64,000 bases of DNA from UBA5314 sp964635975 (GCA_964635975.1 CAZWPO010000006.1:62001-126000); one strand, 5' to 3'; positions 17,597-27,015 are shown, counted from the stretch's first letter. The notes: a model not told the origin generated them from the letters alone. Numbers and translations are program-made.

Positions 17597-18556
17597 ATGT
17601 TAGTCAGATCCCATAGAGATTCGAAGATAAAAGCACATTATACCACCTGGATTATAATGCCAATCTTACTATTGGTTTTCCTGGTTCCGATGATACTGAG
17701 CGGATGCAGTAACAGCAAAGTTACCAATGGCACACCAAAAGAGGACACTACAATCATTGCCACTTCTTTTTATCCTATGTACATCATGACCAAAAACATA
17801 GCCGGGGATATTCCCGATGTCCGAGTAATAAACATGACCAAGCCAACCACCGGGTGCCTTCATGATTATCAGCTTACTACTGATGATCTCAAAAATGTTG
17901 AAAAAGCCAGGTTCTTTGTGATAAATGGAGCAGGCATGGAATCCTTTATGGATAAAGTCATTGCCCAGCGTCCCGATCTGAAAATTATAACGGCCAGCAA
18001 TGGTATTGAGCTCATCAAGGATGAAAGTGAAGGAGAGAATCCTCACGTATGGGTCAGTGTATCTATGGCTATAAGGCAGGTTCAAAATATTTCTGAACAG
18101 CTTGCGGCTGCCGATCCCGTTCATGCTCAAGCTTATAAGACCAATGCCGCTGTTTACCTGGCGAAGCTGGAGGATCTAAGAGTACGGATGCACCAGGGTC
18201 TGGATGGTATCAAACAAAAAGACATTATTACATTCCATGAAGCCTTCCCCTATTTTGCCCAGGAGTTCAACCTGAATATCGCAGCCGTTGTAGAGCGTGA
18301 GCCCGGTTCCGAGCCCAGTGCCGAAGAAATAGCGGAAACCGTCGTCCTGGTTCGCGAAGCTGGCATCAAGGCTGTTTTTGCCGAGCCTCAATATTCCCCT
18401 AAAGCAGCCGAGACCATAGCCAGTGAAACAGGAATCCAGGTTTCCTATCTGGACCCGGCGGTATCTGGCCCGGATGATCCCAATGCTTATATATCGATTA
18501 TGGACCAGAACCTGGCTACCCTGGTAAAAGTCCTGGGTGTAAATAATGAACATTAA
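17597..18556 (+). CDS. znuA: metal (zinc) ABC transporter substrate-binding lipoprotein
   Basis: This 319-residue cluster-9 solute-binding protein has a signal segment (residues about 20-36) ending in the lipobox LSGC. Metal ligands are expected in TGCLHDYQLTTDD, ENPHVWVS and ITFHEAFPYF, plus a late aspartate in YLDPAVSG. The His-rich loop of classical ZnuA is absent, so manganese or another metal is not excluded. It captures the ion outside the cell and delivers it to the permease at 19338. AGGAG inside the end of the regulator gene serves its ATG. Its last 11 bp overlap the ATPase gene. Confidence 0.85.
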   Translation: MLVRSHRDSKIKAHYTTWIIMPILLLVFLVPMILSGCSNSKVTNGTPKEDTTIIATSFYPMYIMTKNIAGDIPDVRVINMTKPTTGCLHDYQLTTDDLKNVEKARFFVINGAGMESFMDKVIAQRPDLKIITASNGIELIKDESEGENPHVWVSVSMAIRQVQNISEQLAAADPVHAQAYKTNAAVYLAKLEDLRVRMHQGLDGIKQKDIITFHEAFPYFAQEFNLNIAAVVEREPGSEPSAEEIAETVVLVREAGIKAVFAEPQYSPKAAETIASETGIQVSYLDPAVSGPDDPNAYISIMDQNLATLVKVLGVNNEH

Positions 18557-19322
18557 CAAATGCCAGCTGTGCTGTACACAGCTGCAAAACTTCGGTGTAA
18601 CCATGGGGCAGAATATTCTGCTCCATGATGTCAACCTCCATATCCACTGTGGAGAACTAACAGTAATTATAGGCCCCAACGGAGCAGGCAAAACCACCCT
18701 GCTCCGGGCTATATTGGGTGAAGTCCCCCATACCGGCACATTAAGCTACCTTGATGCAAAAAACAAGCGTACCGGGAACCCTCTGGTTGGCTACGTTCCT
18801 CAAAAGCTCGATTTTGACAAGGGGCTGCCTGCCAGTGTGCTTGATTTCTGCACCACCTGTATTTCACAGAAGCCCATCTGGTTATTCAGGTCACGGGCTA
18901 CTCAGGAACGAATTAAAGCGAACCTGTTCCTGGTGCAGGCGGAGCACCTCATCCGCAGAAAGATCGGCACCCTGTCAGGGGGTGAACTGCAAAGAGTGCT
19001 GCTAGCCTGTGCTTTAGACCCACTTCCCGACTTGCTGCTTTTAGATGAGCCGGTGTCAGGTGTGGATCCAGGTGGGATGGAATTATTTTATGAGATGGTT
19101 TCAAGTTTGCGTGAGAAATACGACCTGTCGATCATACTCGTATCACATGATTTGGCACTGGCTCCCCGCGCCGCCAACCGTCTTGTCCTACTAAATAAAA
19201 CAGTACTGGCATCCGGATCTCCTGCTGAAGTAATGCATAACAGCGTATTTTCTAAAACATTCGGGCCGATTCTAAACAAGTATACACCTATCAATCAAAT
19301 TACCGCTAATCTGCACCATTAG
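18546..19322 (+). CDS. znuC: metal (zinc) ABC transporter ATP-binding protein
   Basis: This 258-residue ABC ATPase has Walker A GPNGAGKTTLLRAI, the signature LSGGELQRVLLACAL, Walker B LLLLDEPVSGVD and the switch histidine in LVSHDLALA. It powers uptake of the ion bound by the preceding lipoprotein. Its ATG overlaps the end of that gene by 11 bp, so translation is coupled. The N-terminus carries two cysteines (NKCQLCC) that are not part of the ABC core. The permease gene follows 15 bp later. Confidence 0.9.
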   Translation: MNINKCQLCCTQLQNFGVTMGQNILLHDVNLHIHCGELTVIIGPNGAGKTTLLRAILGEVPHTGTLSYLDAKNKRTGNPLVGYVPQKLDFDKGLPASVLDFCTTCISQKPIWLFRSRATQERIKANLFLVQAEHLIRRKIGTLSGGELQRVLLACALDPLPDLLLLDEPVSGVDPGGMELFYEMVSSLREKYDLSIILVSHDLALAPRAANRLVLLNKTVLASGSPAEVMHNSVFSKTFGPILNKYTPINQITANLHH

Positions 19323-19337
19323 GAGGCCTTTATTATA

Positions 19338-20201
19338 ATGGAAGCCTGGTATTCATTAATTGGTCATCTTCCTTTCCAATGGGCTCATTTCAACTTTATG
19401 AAGAACGCTCTCTTAGCAGTGATTCTCATTGCCCCTGTTTTTGGAATAACTGGCACAATGGTGGTTAACAACCGTATGGCCTTCTTTTCAGATGCTATGG
19501 GCCATGCTGCCCTGACCGGCATTGCCATCGGAGTTATTCTCGGTTTAGGGAATCCTTTATGGGTAATGATGGCTTTTGCTGCTATTCTGGCAGCTGCCAT
19601 AGCGCTGGTTCACATCAAGACTGATACTTCGCTCGATACGGTTATAGGAGTTTTTTTTGCGGCAGTGGTGGCGCTCGGGGTGCTTATTTTGTCCAGGGGA
19701 GGTAATTTTAATAAATATTCGTCATATCTGATAGGCGATTTGTTAAGCATCACTCCCAGGGAGATTTACTTATTGTTGGCGGTCTTGATAATTGTTGTAA
19801 TGGTCTGGGCGTTATTCTTTAACCGTTTCTTTCTCGTAAGTTTTAATTCTACTCTAGCACGCAGCCGAGGTGCAAATATCTCCCTAATTGAAATGCTTTT
19901 TACCATCATGCTGGCTTTAATTGTGACTCTTTGCATCCAATGGGTGGGAGTGCTCATAATAAACTCCCTGCTGATTCTGCCTGCTGCATCGGCTCGCAAT
20001 ATCACAAGCAGTATGCGCAGTTATCATGCCGCATCAGTTTTATTCAGCCTGGTATCGGGACTATCCGGTTTAGTCCTTTCCTATTACTGGGGTACAGCTA
20101 CCGGCGCGACTATTGTATGGTTTTCGTTCATGCTATATTTGTGTACAATTATTCCAAAAGCAGGTAAAAGGAAAATAAATGAAACCTTAATAACGAGGTG
20201 A
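19338..20201 (+). CDS. znuB: metal (zinc) ABC transporter permease
   Basis: This 287-residue membrane protein of the ABC-3 family has about eight membrane helices. It shows the family landmarks NNRMAFFSDAMGHAALTGIAIG near the N-terminus and LLILPAASARNITSSM in the second half. It forms the channel of the importer with the preceding ATPase and lipoprotein. AGGAGG precedes the ATG by about 11 bases. The hairpin AACGAGGT/ACCTCGTT (20192-20218) overlaps the stop codon and may end or attenuate the transcript. Confidence 0.9.
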   Translation: MEAWYSLIGHLPFQWAHFNFMKNALLAVILIAPVFGITGTMVVNNRMAFFSDAMGHAALTGIAIGVILGLGNPLWVMMAFAAILAAAIALVHIKTDTSLDTVIGVFFAAVVALGVLILSRGGNFNKYSSYLIGDLLSITPREIYLLLAVLIIVVMVWALFFNRFFLVSFNSTLARSRGANISLIEMLFTIMLALIVTLCIQWVGVLIINSLLILPAASARNITSSMRSYHAASVLFSLVSGLSGLVLSYYWGTATGATIVWFSFMLYLCTIIPKAGKRKINETLITR

Positions 20202-20291
20202 TAAGATAATACCTCGTTCTTGAAGCAGTGGCTTCCTAGAAATAAAACAGGCACAGATCCTAATCGCCCGCTTCGCTGCAGCAAAGCGAAG
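20192..20291 (+). terminator. two hairpins after the znu operon
   Basis: AACGAGGT (20192-20199) pairs with ACCTCGTT (20211-20218). CTTCGCT (20271-20277) pairs with AGCGAAG (20285-20291). Neither has a strong T-run, so ending is probably leaky and readthrough into the permease gene at 20353 is possible. Confidence 0.4.
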
Positions 20292-20352
20292 GATACTGCT
20301 CCCCTTTTAATCCCAATACTTATCTATCAACATACTATTGTAGGAGTGCACA

Positions 20353-21393
20353 GTGATACAAAAAGTACCCTCTGATTTCGATATAAACAAAGCAACGGAG
20401 TTAAAACCCAAGAAATTGGGCTGGATATTTTCTTTAACCTTTCTCTTTATCCTGATTGTAATCGTTGATTCTGGGATTAAGGTCGCCGGCCAGGAAATGG
20501 CAAATTTTAAGGTCGTATTCCTGGGCATTGTTCTGGAAGCTTTGCCCTTCATATTGATCGGTGTAGTCGTTTCGGCGCTCCTGGAGACCTTTGTGTCAGA
20601 GGAATTTATTTATAAAATTCTCCCCAAAAACCGCTATGCAAGTATTTCATTAGCTTGCTGCCTGGGGATCATCTTCCCTATCTGTGAATGCGGCATAGTT
20701 CCTGTAGCCCGCAGACTGGTCAGCAAAGGAGTTCCCCTTTACAGCGCTATCGCCTTTATGCTGGCTGCACCGATAATTAATCCAGTTGTAATATCCTCAA
20801 CTACCGTAGCCTTTTCCAACAATCACGTCATGGTCTGGACGCGTATTGGGGCAGCTTTTCTGGTATCCTTTTTAGCAGCCCTAATTTTAAGTTTTGTGTT
20901 TCAAGGGAAACAGCTAAACACTAATGATAATGAAAGCTTTGGAGCGTGCTGCCATAATCACGGTTGTGATCATGAGGCAGTAATTTTTGGTGCAAAGATC
21001 TGGAGGACTCTGCAGGCATCCTGCGATGAATTCTTTGAGATGGGTAAATATCTCATCATAGGTGCTTTCTTGGGTGCTCTGGCGCAGACTTTTATTCCCC
21101 GTACGCTATTGCTCGGTGTCGGGCAAGACCAGCTCTTATCCATCTTAATAATGCTGGTCTTCGCCTTTGTAGTTTCGGTATGCTCATCGGCAGATGCATT
21201 TATCGCAGCTTCCTTTATGAACAGTTTCAGCCCGGGTGCACTTCTGGCCTTTATGGTTATGGGCCCTATGATCGATGTAAAAAATACTTTGATGCTTTTC
21301 AAAGCCTTTAAATCCCGTTTTGTATTATTCATGATCCCAACTGTAATTATGCTGGTCATCGGCGCTGCATATATTTTCAATATATGGAGGTAA
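20353..21393 (+). CDS. permease of the DUF318/UPF0718 family (YcgR-like)
   Basis: This 346-residue membrane protein has about eight helices. It carries the conserved SLACCLGIIFPICECGIVPVAR, where the Cys-Glu-Cys is typical of this family, AAPIINPVVI, and later VCSSADAFIAASF. A Cys/His-rich cytoplasmic loop, ACCHNHGCDHE (about residues 197-207), may bind metal. It starts with GTG at 20353, with AGGAG 6 bases before. The partner gene of family TIGR03943 begins 5 bp downstream, as in the two-subunit YcgR/YcgQ systems. Being next to znu genes suggests a role in zinc or related metal handling; the substrate is not proven. Confidence 0.82.
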   Translation: MIQKVPSDFDINKATELKPKKLGWIFSLTFLFILIVIVDSGIKVAGQEMANFKVVFLGIVLEALPFILIGVVVSALLETFVSEEFIYKILPKNRYASISLACCLGIIFPICECGIVPVARRLVSKGVPLYSAIAFMLAAPIINPVVISSTTVAFSNNHVMVWTRIGAAFLVSFLAALILSFVFQGKQLNTNDNESFGACCHNHGCDHEAVIFGAKIWRTLQASCDEFFEMGKYLIIGAFLGALAQTFIPRTLLLGVGQDQLLSILIMLVFAFVVSVCSSADAFIAASFMNSFSPGALLAFMVMGPMIDVKNTLMLFKAFKSRFVLFMIPTVIMLVIGAAYIFNIWR

Positions 21394-21397
21394 GAAA

Positions 21398-22237
21398 ATG
21401 CAAAAACATGCACCTGCTAATCGCTTAGAAATCTATAAAGCATTGATCCTTTTGGGTTTTTGCTTCATGCTGTCTTATTTTCTGTTCACCCAAAAAATTA
21501 AGCTGTATATAAATCCACGCTTTACTGTATTGACAGTAGCGGCAGATCTTGTTATATTTCTGCTCTTCCTTGCCCAGCTATCTAGGGTTTTCAACAAGTC
21601 GGGTATTCACGGTTACTGTCATCATCATAGCAGCTCGGCATGGGCGCTCATTCCTTTTGTGATCCCCATATTATTTGTTTTCATTATGCCCAATGCTACA
21701 CTGGATGCAAGTATTGCAGCGGATAGAGGCGTAAATATCAGTTCAACAAATACTCCACAGGCTGCAAGAGAATCTACTGCCAATATTCCCACATCCACTC
21801 CATCGGATAGTACTCAGAACCAGAGCAATTCACAGCAATACACCCCACCTGCCCATCACGATTATAGCCGGGATGCCAGGCTCATCGTAACAGATGATAA
21901 TTTTGTGTACCTGATATCACAAATCTACGAAAATCCCCAAAAATTTGCAGGTAAAGATATCTCTATGCTGGGCTTTGTAATAAGAGAAAACGATTTTTCA
22001 CCCAAACAATTTGGAGTTGTCAGATACGTAATTACCTGCTGTACTGCAGATGCTATGCCCTGCGGTCTTCTATGTGAATATACTGATGCAGCCAGCGTTA
22101 AAACTGGAAATTGGCTGATAATCGAGGGAGTAATCGAAATGATTGAAATGAGAAACCGGTCTTTTGCTGGAGTTAAAATCAGATCATTAGAACCCGTTCA
22201 GGAGCCTAAAATGCCGTATGTGTATCCGGTATATTAA
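21398..22237 (+). CDS. TIGR03943-family (DUF1980, YcgQ-like) membrane protein
   Basis: This 279-residue protein has two N-terminal membrane-helix pairs, including a His-rich loop (HGYCHHHSS, about residues 72-80). A Ser/Thr/Asn/Gln-rich extracytoplasmic linker (about 110-155) follows, then a C-terminal domain with MLGFVIREN, VVRYVITCCTADAMPCGLLCEY and WLIIEGVIE. This is the conserved layout of the second subunit that accompanies YcgR-type permeases. GGAGG overlaps the end of the permease gene, so the two are translated together. Predicted function is metal or small-molecule transport across the membrane. Confidence 0.82.
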   Translation: MQKHAPANRLEIYKALILLGFCFMLSYFLFTQKIKLYINPRFTVLTVAADLVIFLLFLAQLSRVFNKSGIHGYCHHHSSSAWALIPFVIPILFVFIMPNATLDASIAADRGVNISSTNTPQAARESTANIPTSTPSDSTQNQSNSQQYTPPAHHDYSRDARLIVTDDNFVYLISQIYENPQKFAGKDISMLGFVIRENDFSPKQFGVVRYVITCCTADAMPCGLLCEYTDAASVKTGNWLIIEGVIEMIEMRNRSFAGVKIRSLEPVQEPKMPYVYPVY

Positions 22238-22280
22238 TAAAAAGCCCGGGCTTACTATAAACATTCATGGTTACATTCTA

Positions 22281-23090
22281 TTATTCCATTAAGAGCAAGC
22301 TCAAAGCCATAATCATCATGCCCGCGATTATGCCATAAACCGAGTGATGACCCTCTCCGTATTCCCTCGCTGCAGGCAGAAGTTCATCCAGGGATACAAA
22401 TATCATTATGCCAGCAACGGAGGCAAAAAGCAGAGCCAGTAAGGATTCACTCATAAACGGCAGTAAAACCAGATATCCGATCAATGCCCCCAAAGGCTCG
22501 GACAAACCAGACAGAAACGAGAAAACGAATGCCTTCTTTCTATCTCCGGTGGCATAATAAACGGGCACGGATACCGCTATTCCTTCCGGAATATTATGTA
22601 TGCCTATGGCTATGGCAATTGCTACACCTAGAGCAGGCTCCTGCAGCACCGATAAAAATGTCGCGATACCCTCGGGAAAGTTATGTACAGCTATAGCGAG
22701 GGCTGCTAGAACCCCGGTGCGAAGAAGTTTATGCTCGGTATTGGGCAGAATATTCCCTCCCATAGCTTCCAGCATGCGGGGTTCATGCGGGTTCTCATAG
22801 GAAGGCACCAACCTGTCAATTATGGCGATCAACAATATTCCAGCAAAGAATGCTCCGGCAGCTGCCCATAATCCCCGTTCCCCCCAGGTCTTAACCGCCG
22901 TTTCCTGGGCCAATGGGTATATTTCCACCATGGAAACATATATCATAACCCCTGCTGAAAAGCCCAGAGCGAGTGATAAAAAAACGGTATTGGTTCTGCG
23001 AGCGAAAAGGGCTATAAGGCTGCCGATGCCGGTCGATAAACCCGCCAGTATAGTCAAAGCGAAAGCCAGGTATACGTTACTCAATTCCAT
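22281..23090 (-). CDS. ZIP-family metal transporter (ZupT-like)
   Basis: This 269-residue ZIP transporter has about eight helices. The two metal-binding helices are intact: AIAVHNFPEGIATFLS (helix IV) and GIHNIPEGIAVSVPVYYA (helix V), followed by SGLSEPLGALIGY. It probably imports zinc or other divalent ions. The frame is open from a TTG at 23111, but AGAGGA fits the ATG at 23090 best, with somewhat long spacing. It converges on the zinc gene cluster, extending that region to two uptake systems. Confidence 0.87.
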   Translation of the reverse strand: MELSNVYLAFALTILAGLSTGIGSLIALFARRTNTVFLSLALGFSAGVMIYVSMVEIYPLAQETAVKTWGERGLWAAAGAFFAGILLIAIIDRLVPSYENPHEPRMLEAMGGNILPNTEHKLLRTGVLAALAIAVHNFPEGIATFLSVLQEPALGVAIAIAIGIHNIPEGIAVSVPVYYATGDRKKAFVFSFLSGLSEPLGALIGYLVLLPFMSESLLALLFASVAGIMIFVSLDELLPAAREYGEGHHSVYGIIAGMMIMALSLLLME

Positions 23091-23318
23091 TAATATCACA
23101 TCCTCTATCAACGCCTCTGCTATTAATTATGCTCTAATACCTATATTCAGTTTTTTAAAGGATATTGGCAAGGATGTATATTCAAGACTTACTATTCGTT
23201 TATAACTTTGACCATTTTATCTGCTAGCTTCGAATTTCGAATTGGGGATTAACACCTCAGAAGAAGCCGCCCTTCTGCTTGTGGAGCCACTTAAGGATTA
23301 GTTAACCAGACGCCCACT

Positions 23319-24563
23319 TCATTTCAAGTTAAGTAGGACCTTGCTCTTTGAAGAGTCGACTGCCGCAGGTTTTCTATTATTCAGCCAGCCCGCTACGAGA
23401 GCAGTAATCGGTATGCATATTATCAAGGCAATGCTGCCGACCAGTGCCCGCACTATTTCTGTGGCTATCATTTCCCAGTTCAAAATTCTAATTGGCTCCA
23501 TCTTATACGCAATAAACAAAAGCATCAAGGGCAATGCGCTTCCTGTGTAAGCCAGGATCAAGGTATTGGCCATGGTTCCCATAATATCGCGTCCCACGTT
23601 CATACCGGCACCTATCAATGGGATGGTCTTCATTTCCGGATCGGCCTTTTTTACTTCACTTATCGTCGAAGCCACTGACATGGCCACATCCATGATAGCA
23701 CCCACGGCCCCGATGAGTATACCAGAAAACAGCAGACCCCTCATATCAATTTTTACATTATCAATATAAAGCAACATGCGCTCTTCCTCAGTACCAAGAC
23801 CACTGAGCATAGCAATATCCCCAAAGACATAGGCCAGTATTCCCGCAATGATCAACCCTCCCATAGTACCGAGGGTAGCCGCTAGAGCTTTTCTAGTAAA
23901 TCCGGCCACAAAGACCATGGTGATCATGGTGACCCCAACTAAAACCATAATGGTCAGAGGCAAGGCGTTTTTGCCTGCCATTAAGCCAGGCAGTAGTATC
24001 GTATAGATTCCCAGAGCCGTTGCTCCCAAGCCTAGAAGAGCTTTTAAGCCCTGAAGACGCCCAACAGCAAGGATTAAACCAGTAAATAAAAGCAGCAGCC
24101 ATCCCAGTGCCGGAGTGCGCACCCGGTCCGAAAGGTAAACGCTCTCAATGGACTCCCCTCCATCTGTTCCCAGTCTCAAAGAAAAGCACAGAACCACCTG
24201 GTCTCCGGGTTTCACATTGATATCGATTCCGGCCGATCCCGAAAAGTTATTGATTACATCAAGTTCCTTTCCCGAATAAGCACCGGTTAAGACCCGAACC
24301 TTGACTTTTTGTTCGATAATGCCGCTATCCAGGTCATCATTTTGGGGAGGTTCGATACTCTGCACTTCCAGTACCGTAGCCTTTTCATATGATTCTCGAT
24401 ACTGCTTTTCTGTCTCCTGATCAGCTGCTTGGGATGCCAAGGTTTCGTTCTGTTTTTGATTTGCAGCAGCTGCTTCAGCTTGCCACAAAAATGTTGCGCA
24501 AAAATAGAATAGCAACATCAAAGCACCGGCTATTATTGGTTTGAAAACCCGGTCCAGACGCAA
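23319..24563 (-). CDS. YibE/F-family membrane protein
   Basis: This 414-residue protein has a signal or anchor helix (residues 10-32) and a small extracytoplasmic domain of about 100 residues (VLEVQSIEPPQ to VVLCFSLRLG). Seven or eight helices of the YibE/F domain follow, with GIYTILLPGLMAGKNALP, IGAVGAIMDVAMSVAS and GAGMNVGRDIMGTMANTLILAY. The molecular function is not established. It starts with TTG at 24563; an in-frame stop immediately upstream rules out anything longer, and GGAGG is 9 bases before. The TTAGG-N4-CCTAA dyad just upstream may be an operator. Confidence 0.85.
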   Translation of the reverse strand: MRLDRVFKPIIAGALMLLFYFCATFLWQAEAAAANQKQNETLASQAADQETEKQYRESYEKATVLEVQSIEPPQNDDLDSGIIEQKVKVRVLTGAYSGKELDVINNFSGSAGIDINVKPGDQVVLCFSLRLGTDGGESIESVYLSDRVRTPALGWLLLLFTGLILAVGRLQGLKALLGLGATALGIYTILLPGLMAGKNALPLTIMVLVGVTMITMVFVAGFTRKALAATLGTMGGLIIAGILAYVFGDIAMLSGLGTEEERMLLYIDNVKIDMRGLLFSGILIGAVGAIMDVAMSVASTISEVKKADPEMKTIPLIGAGMNVGRDIMGTMANTLILAYTGSALPLMLLFIAYKMEPIRILNWEMIATEIVRALVGSIALIICIPITALVAGWLNNRKPAAVDSSKSKVLLNLK

Positions 24564-24583
24564 TCAACAACACCTCCATAAAG

Positions 24584-24597
24584 TTAGGCTTTCCTAA
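24584..24597 (-). promoter_or_regulatory. possible DtxR/MntR-type operator upstream of the YibE/F gene
   Basis: TTAGG (24584-24588) and CCTAA (24593-24597) form a perfect 5-4-5 dyad about 20 bases before the start codon. This half-site resembles those of DtxR-family metal regulators. No such regulator is in the window. Confidence 0.35.
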
Positions 24598-24716
24598 TAA
24601 TAGATAATGGTTCTTTCTTTATATTCTGGTGCCGCTTATGTGGCTTATCACCAAGTTGCAAGTGAATCTTCTTAATACCAGCAACATCTACGACTCATAT
24701 CGCAACCCAACTGGTA

Positions 24717-25352
24717 TCATCTATCAAGTTCCAGTACTTTTTTGCGGTAATAGCTGCCATACAAGACAGCTGCGGGATTATGTCCCAGCACCCGGTCCTT
24801 TACAATTATTGTAGTTACCGGCGCCTCTGAATACTTCGTAAACAGCATGTCATGTCCCACGCACAAACCGCACATGATATTCATCTCCGTTTGATGCTGG
24901 TTGAGAAAAAGCGCCTGTCCGATAGGATTGCACATAACCTCGTCGGCTCCATCGTTTATTTGTGTCAATCCCATCTTTTGTTTTGAGATCCCCCCATTCT
25001 TGCAATTGATAACATAGACGTCGAAGTACTTTTTTAAATAGGCAGCTATTAGCTGAGCTTCATTTATCAAACCTATACATGTGGCAATGCCAATCTTGGT
25101 ATACGCCATTTCTTGTGCAAAGAGTTTAATTTCTTCCAAGCGCGTTACATTTTGATAATGTCTACCTTCAACAGCCGCTGCCGCCAGGGTCAGTCTATTA
25201 TTTTCGTTTTCCTGGTATATCCCCAAAATTCCAGAGTTAATGTCTGGATAGCAGTCTTTACCTTTCCGGCAGCGACGGCTAAAACATACTGAACATTCCT
25301 TTTTTTGTTCCTTACCTGACTCATCAAAATCGCTTTCATTTTTCTTCAACAT
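24717..25352 (-). CDS. DUF1847 cysteine-rich protein
   Basis: This 211-residue protein has an N-terminal cysteine cluster (CSVCFSRRCRKGKDC, about residues 20-34). The conserved DUF1847 body includes TKIGIATCIGLINEA, CKNGGISKQKMG, CNPIGQALFLN and MCGLCVGHDMLF. About eight conserved cysteines suggest a bound metal or Fe-S centre. The function is unknown. Its SD is weak (GTGGGTGA). It is the last gene of a long minus-strand run with ferredoxin, Mrp and NifX genes, which fits a redox or metal role. Confidence 0.75.
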   Translation of the reverse strand: MLKKNESDFDESGKEQKKECSVCFSRRCRKGKDCYPDINSGILGIYQENENNRLTLAAAAVEGRHYQNVTRLEEIKLFAQEMAYTKIGIATCIGLINEAQLIAAYLKKYFDVYVINCKNGGISKQKMGLTQINDGADEVMCNPIGQALFLNQHQTEMNIMCGLCVGHDMLFTKYSEAPVTTIIVKDRVLGHNPAAVLYGSYYRKKVLELDR

Positions 25353-25412
25353 TTAATTCACCCACTCACAAATCTTCATTAAAGTTTAGCCCGAACGTGA
25401 TTAAGGCGCCCA

Positions 25413-25652
25413 CTAGCCCAGACGTTCCAACAGCCTCCTGGCTTTATCCTCCAGCTCAGCTATACGTGCATATACCTTTTCCAACTGTGCTTTTTGCTGC
25501 TCAATGAAGGACTCTTCCACCCCGGCTTGTTCATACTCTTCGATTGCCTTCATTATTACTGGCACGTTGAATTCTTTGAGATCAGTTATTTTTTTTGATG
25601 TCTCTCTCAGGGCTTCAAAAATATATTCATTTTGTAGTTTGTCTTCAGCCAT
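25413..25652 (-). CDS. small coiled-coil protein of unknown function
   Basis: Using the ATG at 25652 behind AAGGAG gives 79 residues. The second half is strongly helical and charged (EEYEQAGVEESFIEQ, LEKVYARIAELEDKARRL), with leucine heptads that suggest a coiled coil. I do not recognise a family. It lies between the radical SAM and DUF1847 genes on the same strand. A longer frame from 25715 lacks an SD. Confidence 0.6.
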   Translation of the reverse strand: MAEDKLQNEYIFEALRETSKKITDLKEFNVPVIMKAIEEYEQAGVEESFIEQQKAQLEKVYARIAELEDKARRLLERLG

Positions 25653-25733
25653 AATTACTCCTTCATAAGCTGATTTCATTAGCCTTGCTCCATGTCTTAA
25701 AGAAAGATGATACATCTCCTTAATGTGAATATT

Positions 25734-26657
25734 CTATCTCAATCTATAGGTAACATATCCTTTGTAGTTAATGGCTGTCACTTTTTCATCTCGTTCAAGC
25801 CTTGTGAGGATTTCATCAATATTGCTGCAGCTTCTTGCAGTTAAAAACCCTTCTATTTCCATTCGATTCATCGGGTGGCGCTTAATGATGTTAATAACTG
25901 CCCTATAATCATCGCTTATTGCACTATAGAATCCTTGAGACTGAAGCAGATCTATGGATATGCCCCCAAGTATTTCTACCGCCCGATTCATCCTCTCAGC
26001 GTCTACCGGCTTGACACCAAGCATTGCAGGCGGTCGTACAGGTGTATTTAAATAAAGTTTTTCGTATTCTATATTCTCGAGCATGGCAGCATATTTTTTC
26101 AGCGATTCATCATCGTCGTTAGTATCCTTGATCAGCATGATTTCGATCCAAAGCTGCCCCTGATACATTTTCGAAAAACTTACCAGACCTCGCAAAACAT
26201 CAGAATATTTCAAGCTCCTATGCGGCCGGTTGATTCTCTTAAAGCTTAGCTCATCATAAGCATCCATTGATGGCAATACGATATCCGCCTGCCCGACTTC
26301 TGACTGCAGATAAGGATCATAGAGAAGCGCCCCATTTGTAATAACCGCTACCGGTTTATCATGCCTTCTTTGAACTTCGCTTATAAGCTCACCAAGTCCT
26401 GAATAAAGGGTTGGCTCGCCTTCCCCAACGATGGTTACAGCGTCGAAAGTAAAGGATTGCTTTAACATATAATCGCATTCAGCCATGATCTCTTCTATTG
26501 GAAAAAACATCTCCCGTGTGTTTATCATATGGTCTGTCCTTCCCAATTGACAGTAAATACAGGAATAATTACATGTTTTCTTGGGAATCGGACTAATTCC
26601 TAAAGAAAGCCCTAATCGCCTTGAAGGCACAGGGCCATAAATATATTTCATATCCAT
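25734..26657 (-). CDS. radical SAM protein (COG0731-like)
   Basis: This 307-residue radical SAM enzyme has KTCNYSCIYCQLGRT, the CxxxCxxC motif that binds the [4Fe-4S] cluster cleaving S-adenosylmethionine. VGEGEPTLY and VITNGALL follow in the usual SAM-binding order. The last 70 residues look like a small helical, winged-helix-type tail (NRMEIEGFLTARSCSNIDEIL). The substrate is unknown. Its place next to a ferredoxin, Mrp and MinD-ferredoxin genes suggests cofactor or cluster assembly. The SD is weak before the ATG at 26657. Confidence 0.82.
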   Translation of the reverse strand: MDMKYIYGPVPSRRLGLSLGISPIPKKTCNYSCIYCQLGRTDHMINTREMFFPIEEIMAECDYMLKQSFTFDAVTIVGEGEPTLYSGLGELISEVQRRHDKPVAVITNGALLYDPYLQSEVGQADIVLPSMDAYDELSFKRINRPHRSLKYSDVLRGLVSFSKMYQGQLWIEIMLIKDTNDDDESLKKYAAMLENIEYEKLYLNTPVRPPAMLGVKPVDAERMNRAVEILGGISIDLLQSQGFYSAISDDYRAVINIIKRHPMNRMEIEGFLTARSCSNIDEILTRLERDEKVTAINYKGYVTYRLR

Positions 26658-26821
26658 AATTACCGATTCCCCCGTTTCCTTCTACCTGCATGAGAAAGCA
26701 AGAAGGGCAGATTCACCGCCCCCTCTCCTTACTATCACTCCCGTCTGCTTACTTTAAGCAGTGTTTTTGCTTCTCATCAAGCCAGACATTAATGTGCTGG
26801 GAGATTATAAGCCCATTTGCC

Positions 26822-26995
26822 TTACTCTTCCAGTGATATTGCCTCCAATGGACATATGTCCACACATATACCGCACCCTATACAGTCATCGCTTATTACA
26901 GCTGTCTCGTTTTCCAGATTAATTGCTTCAACCGGACATATGTCAGCGCATTGTCCGCATCCAGTACATTTATCTTTATCTACTACTGCTTTCAT
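26822..26995 (-). CDS. 2[4Fe-4S] ferredoxin
   Basis: This 57-residue bacterial ferredoxin has two complete cluster motifs, CTGCGQCADICP and CIGCGICVDICP, each of the form CxxCxxCxxxCP. It is an electron carrier, probably for the radical SAM enzyme downstream or the Mrp/MinD proteins upstream. The ATG at 26995 follows AAAGG. The stop codon is at 26822-26824. It sits in the same direction between the Mrp-NifX fusion (20 bp away) and the radical SAM gene. Confidence 0.92.
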   Translation of the reverse strand: MKAVVDKDKCTGCGQCADICPVEAINLENETAVISDDCIGCGICVDICPLEAISLEE

Positions 26996-27015
26996 CGTAA
27001 TCTAACCTTTCAATA

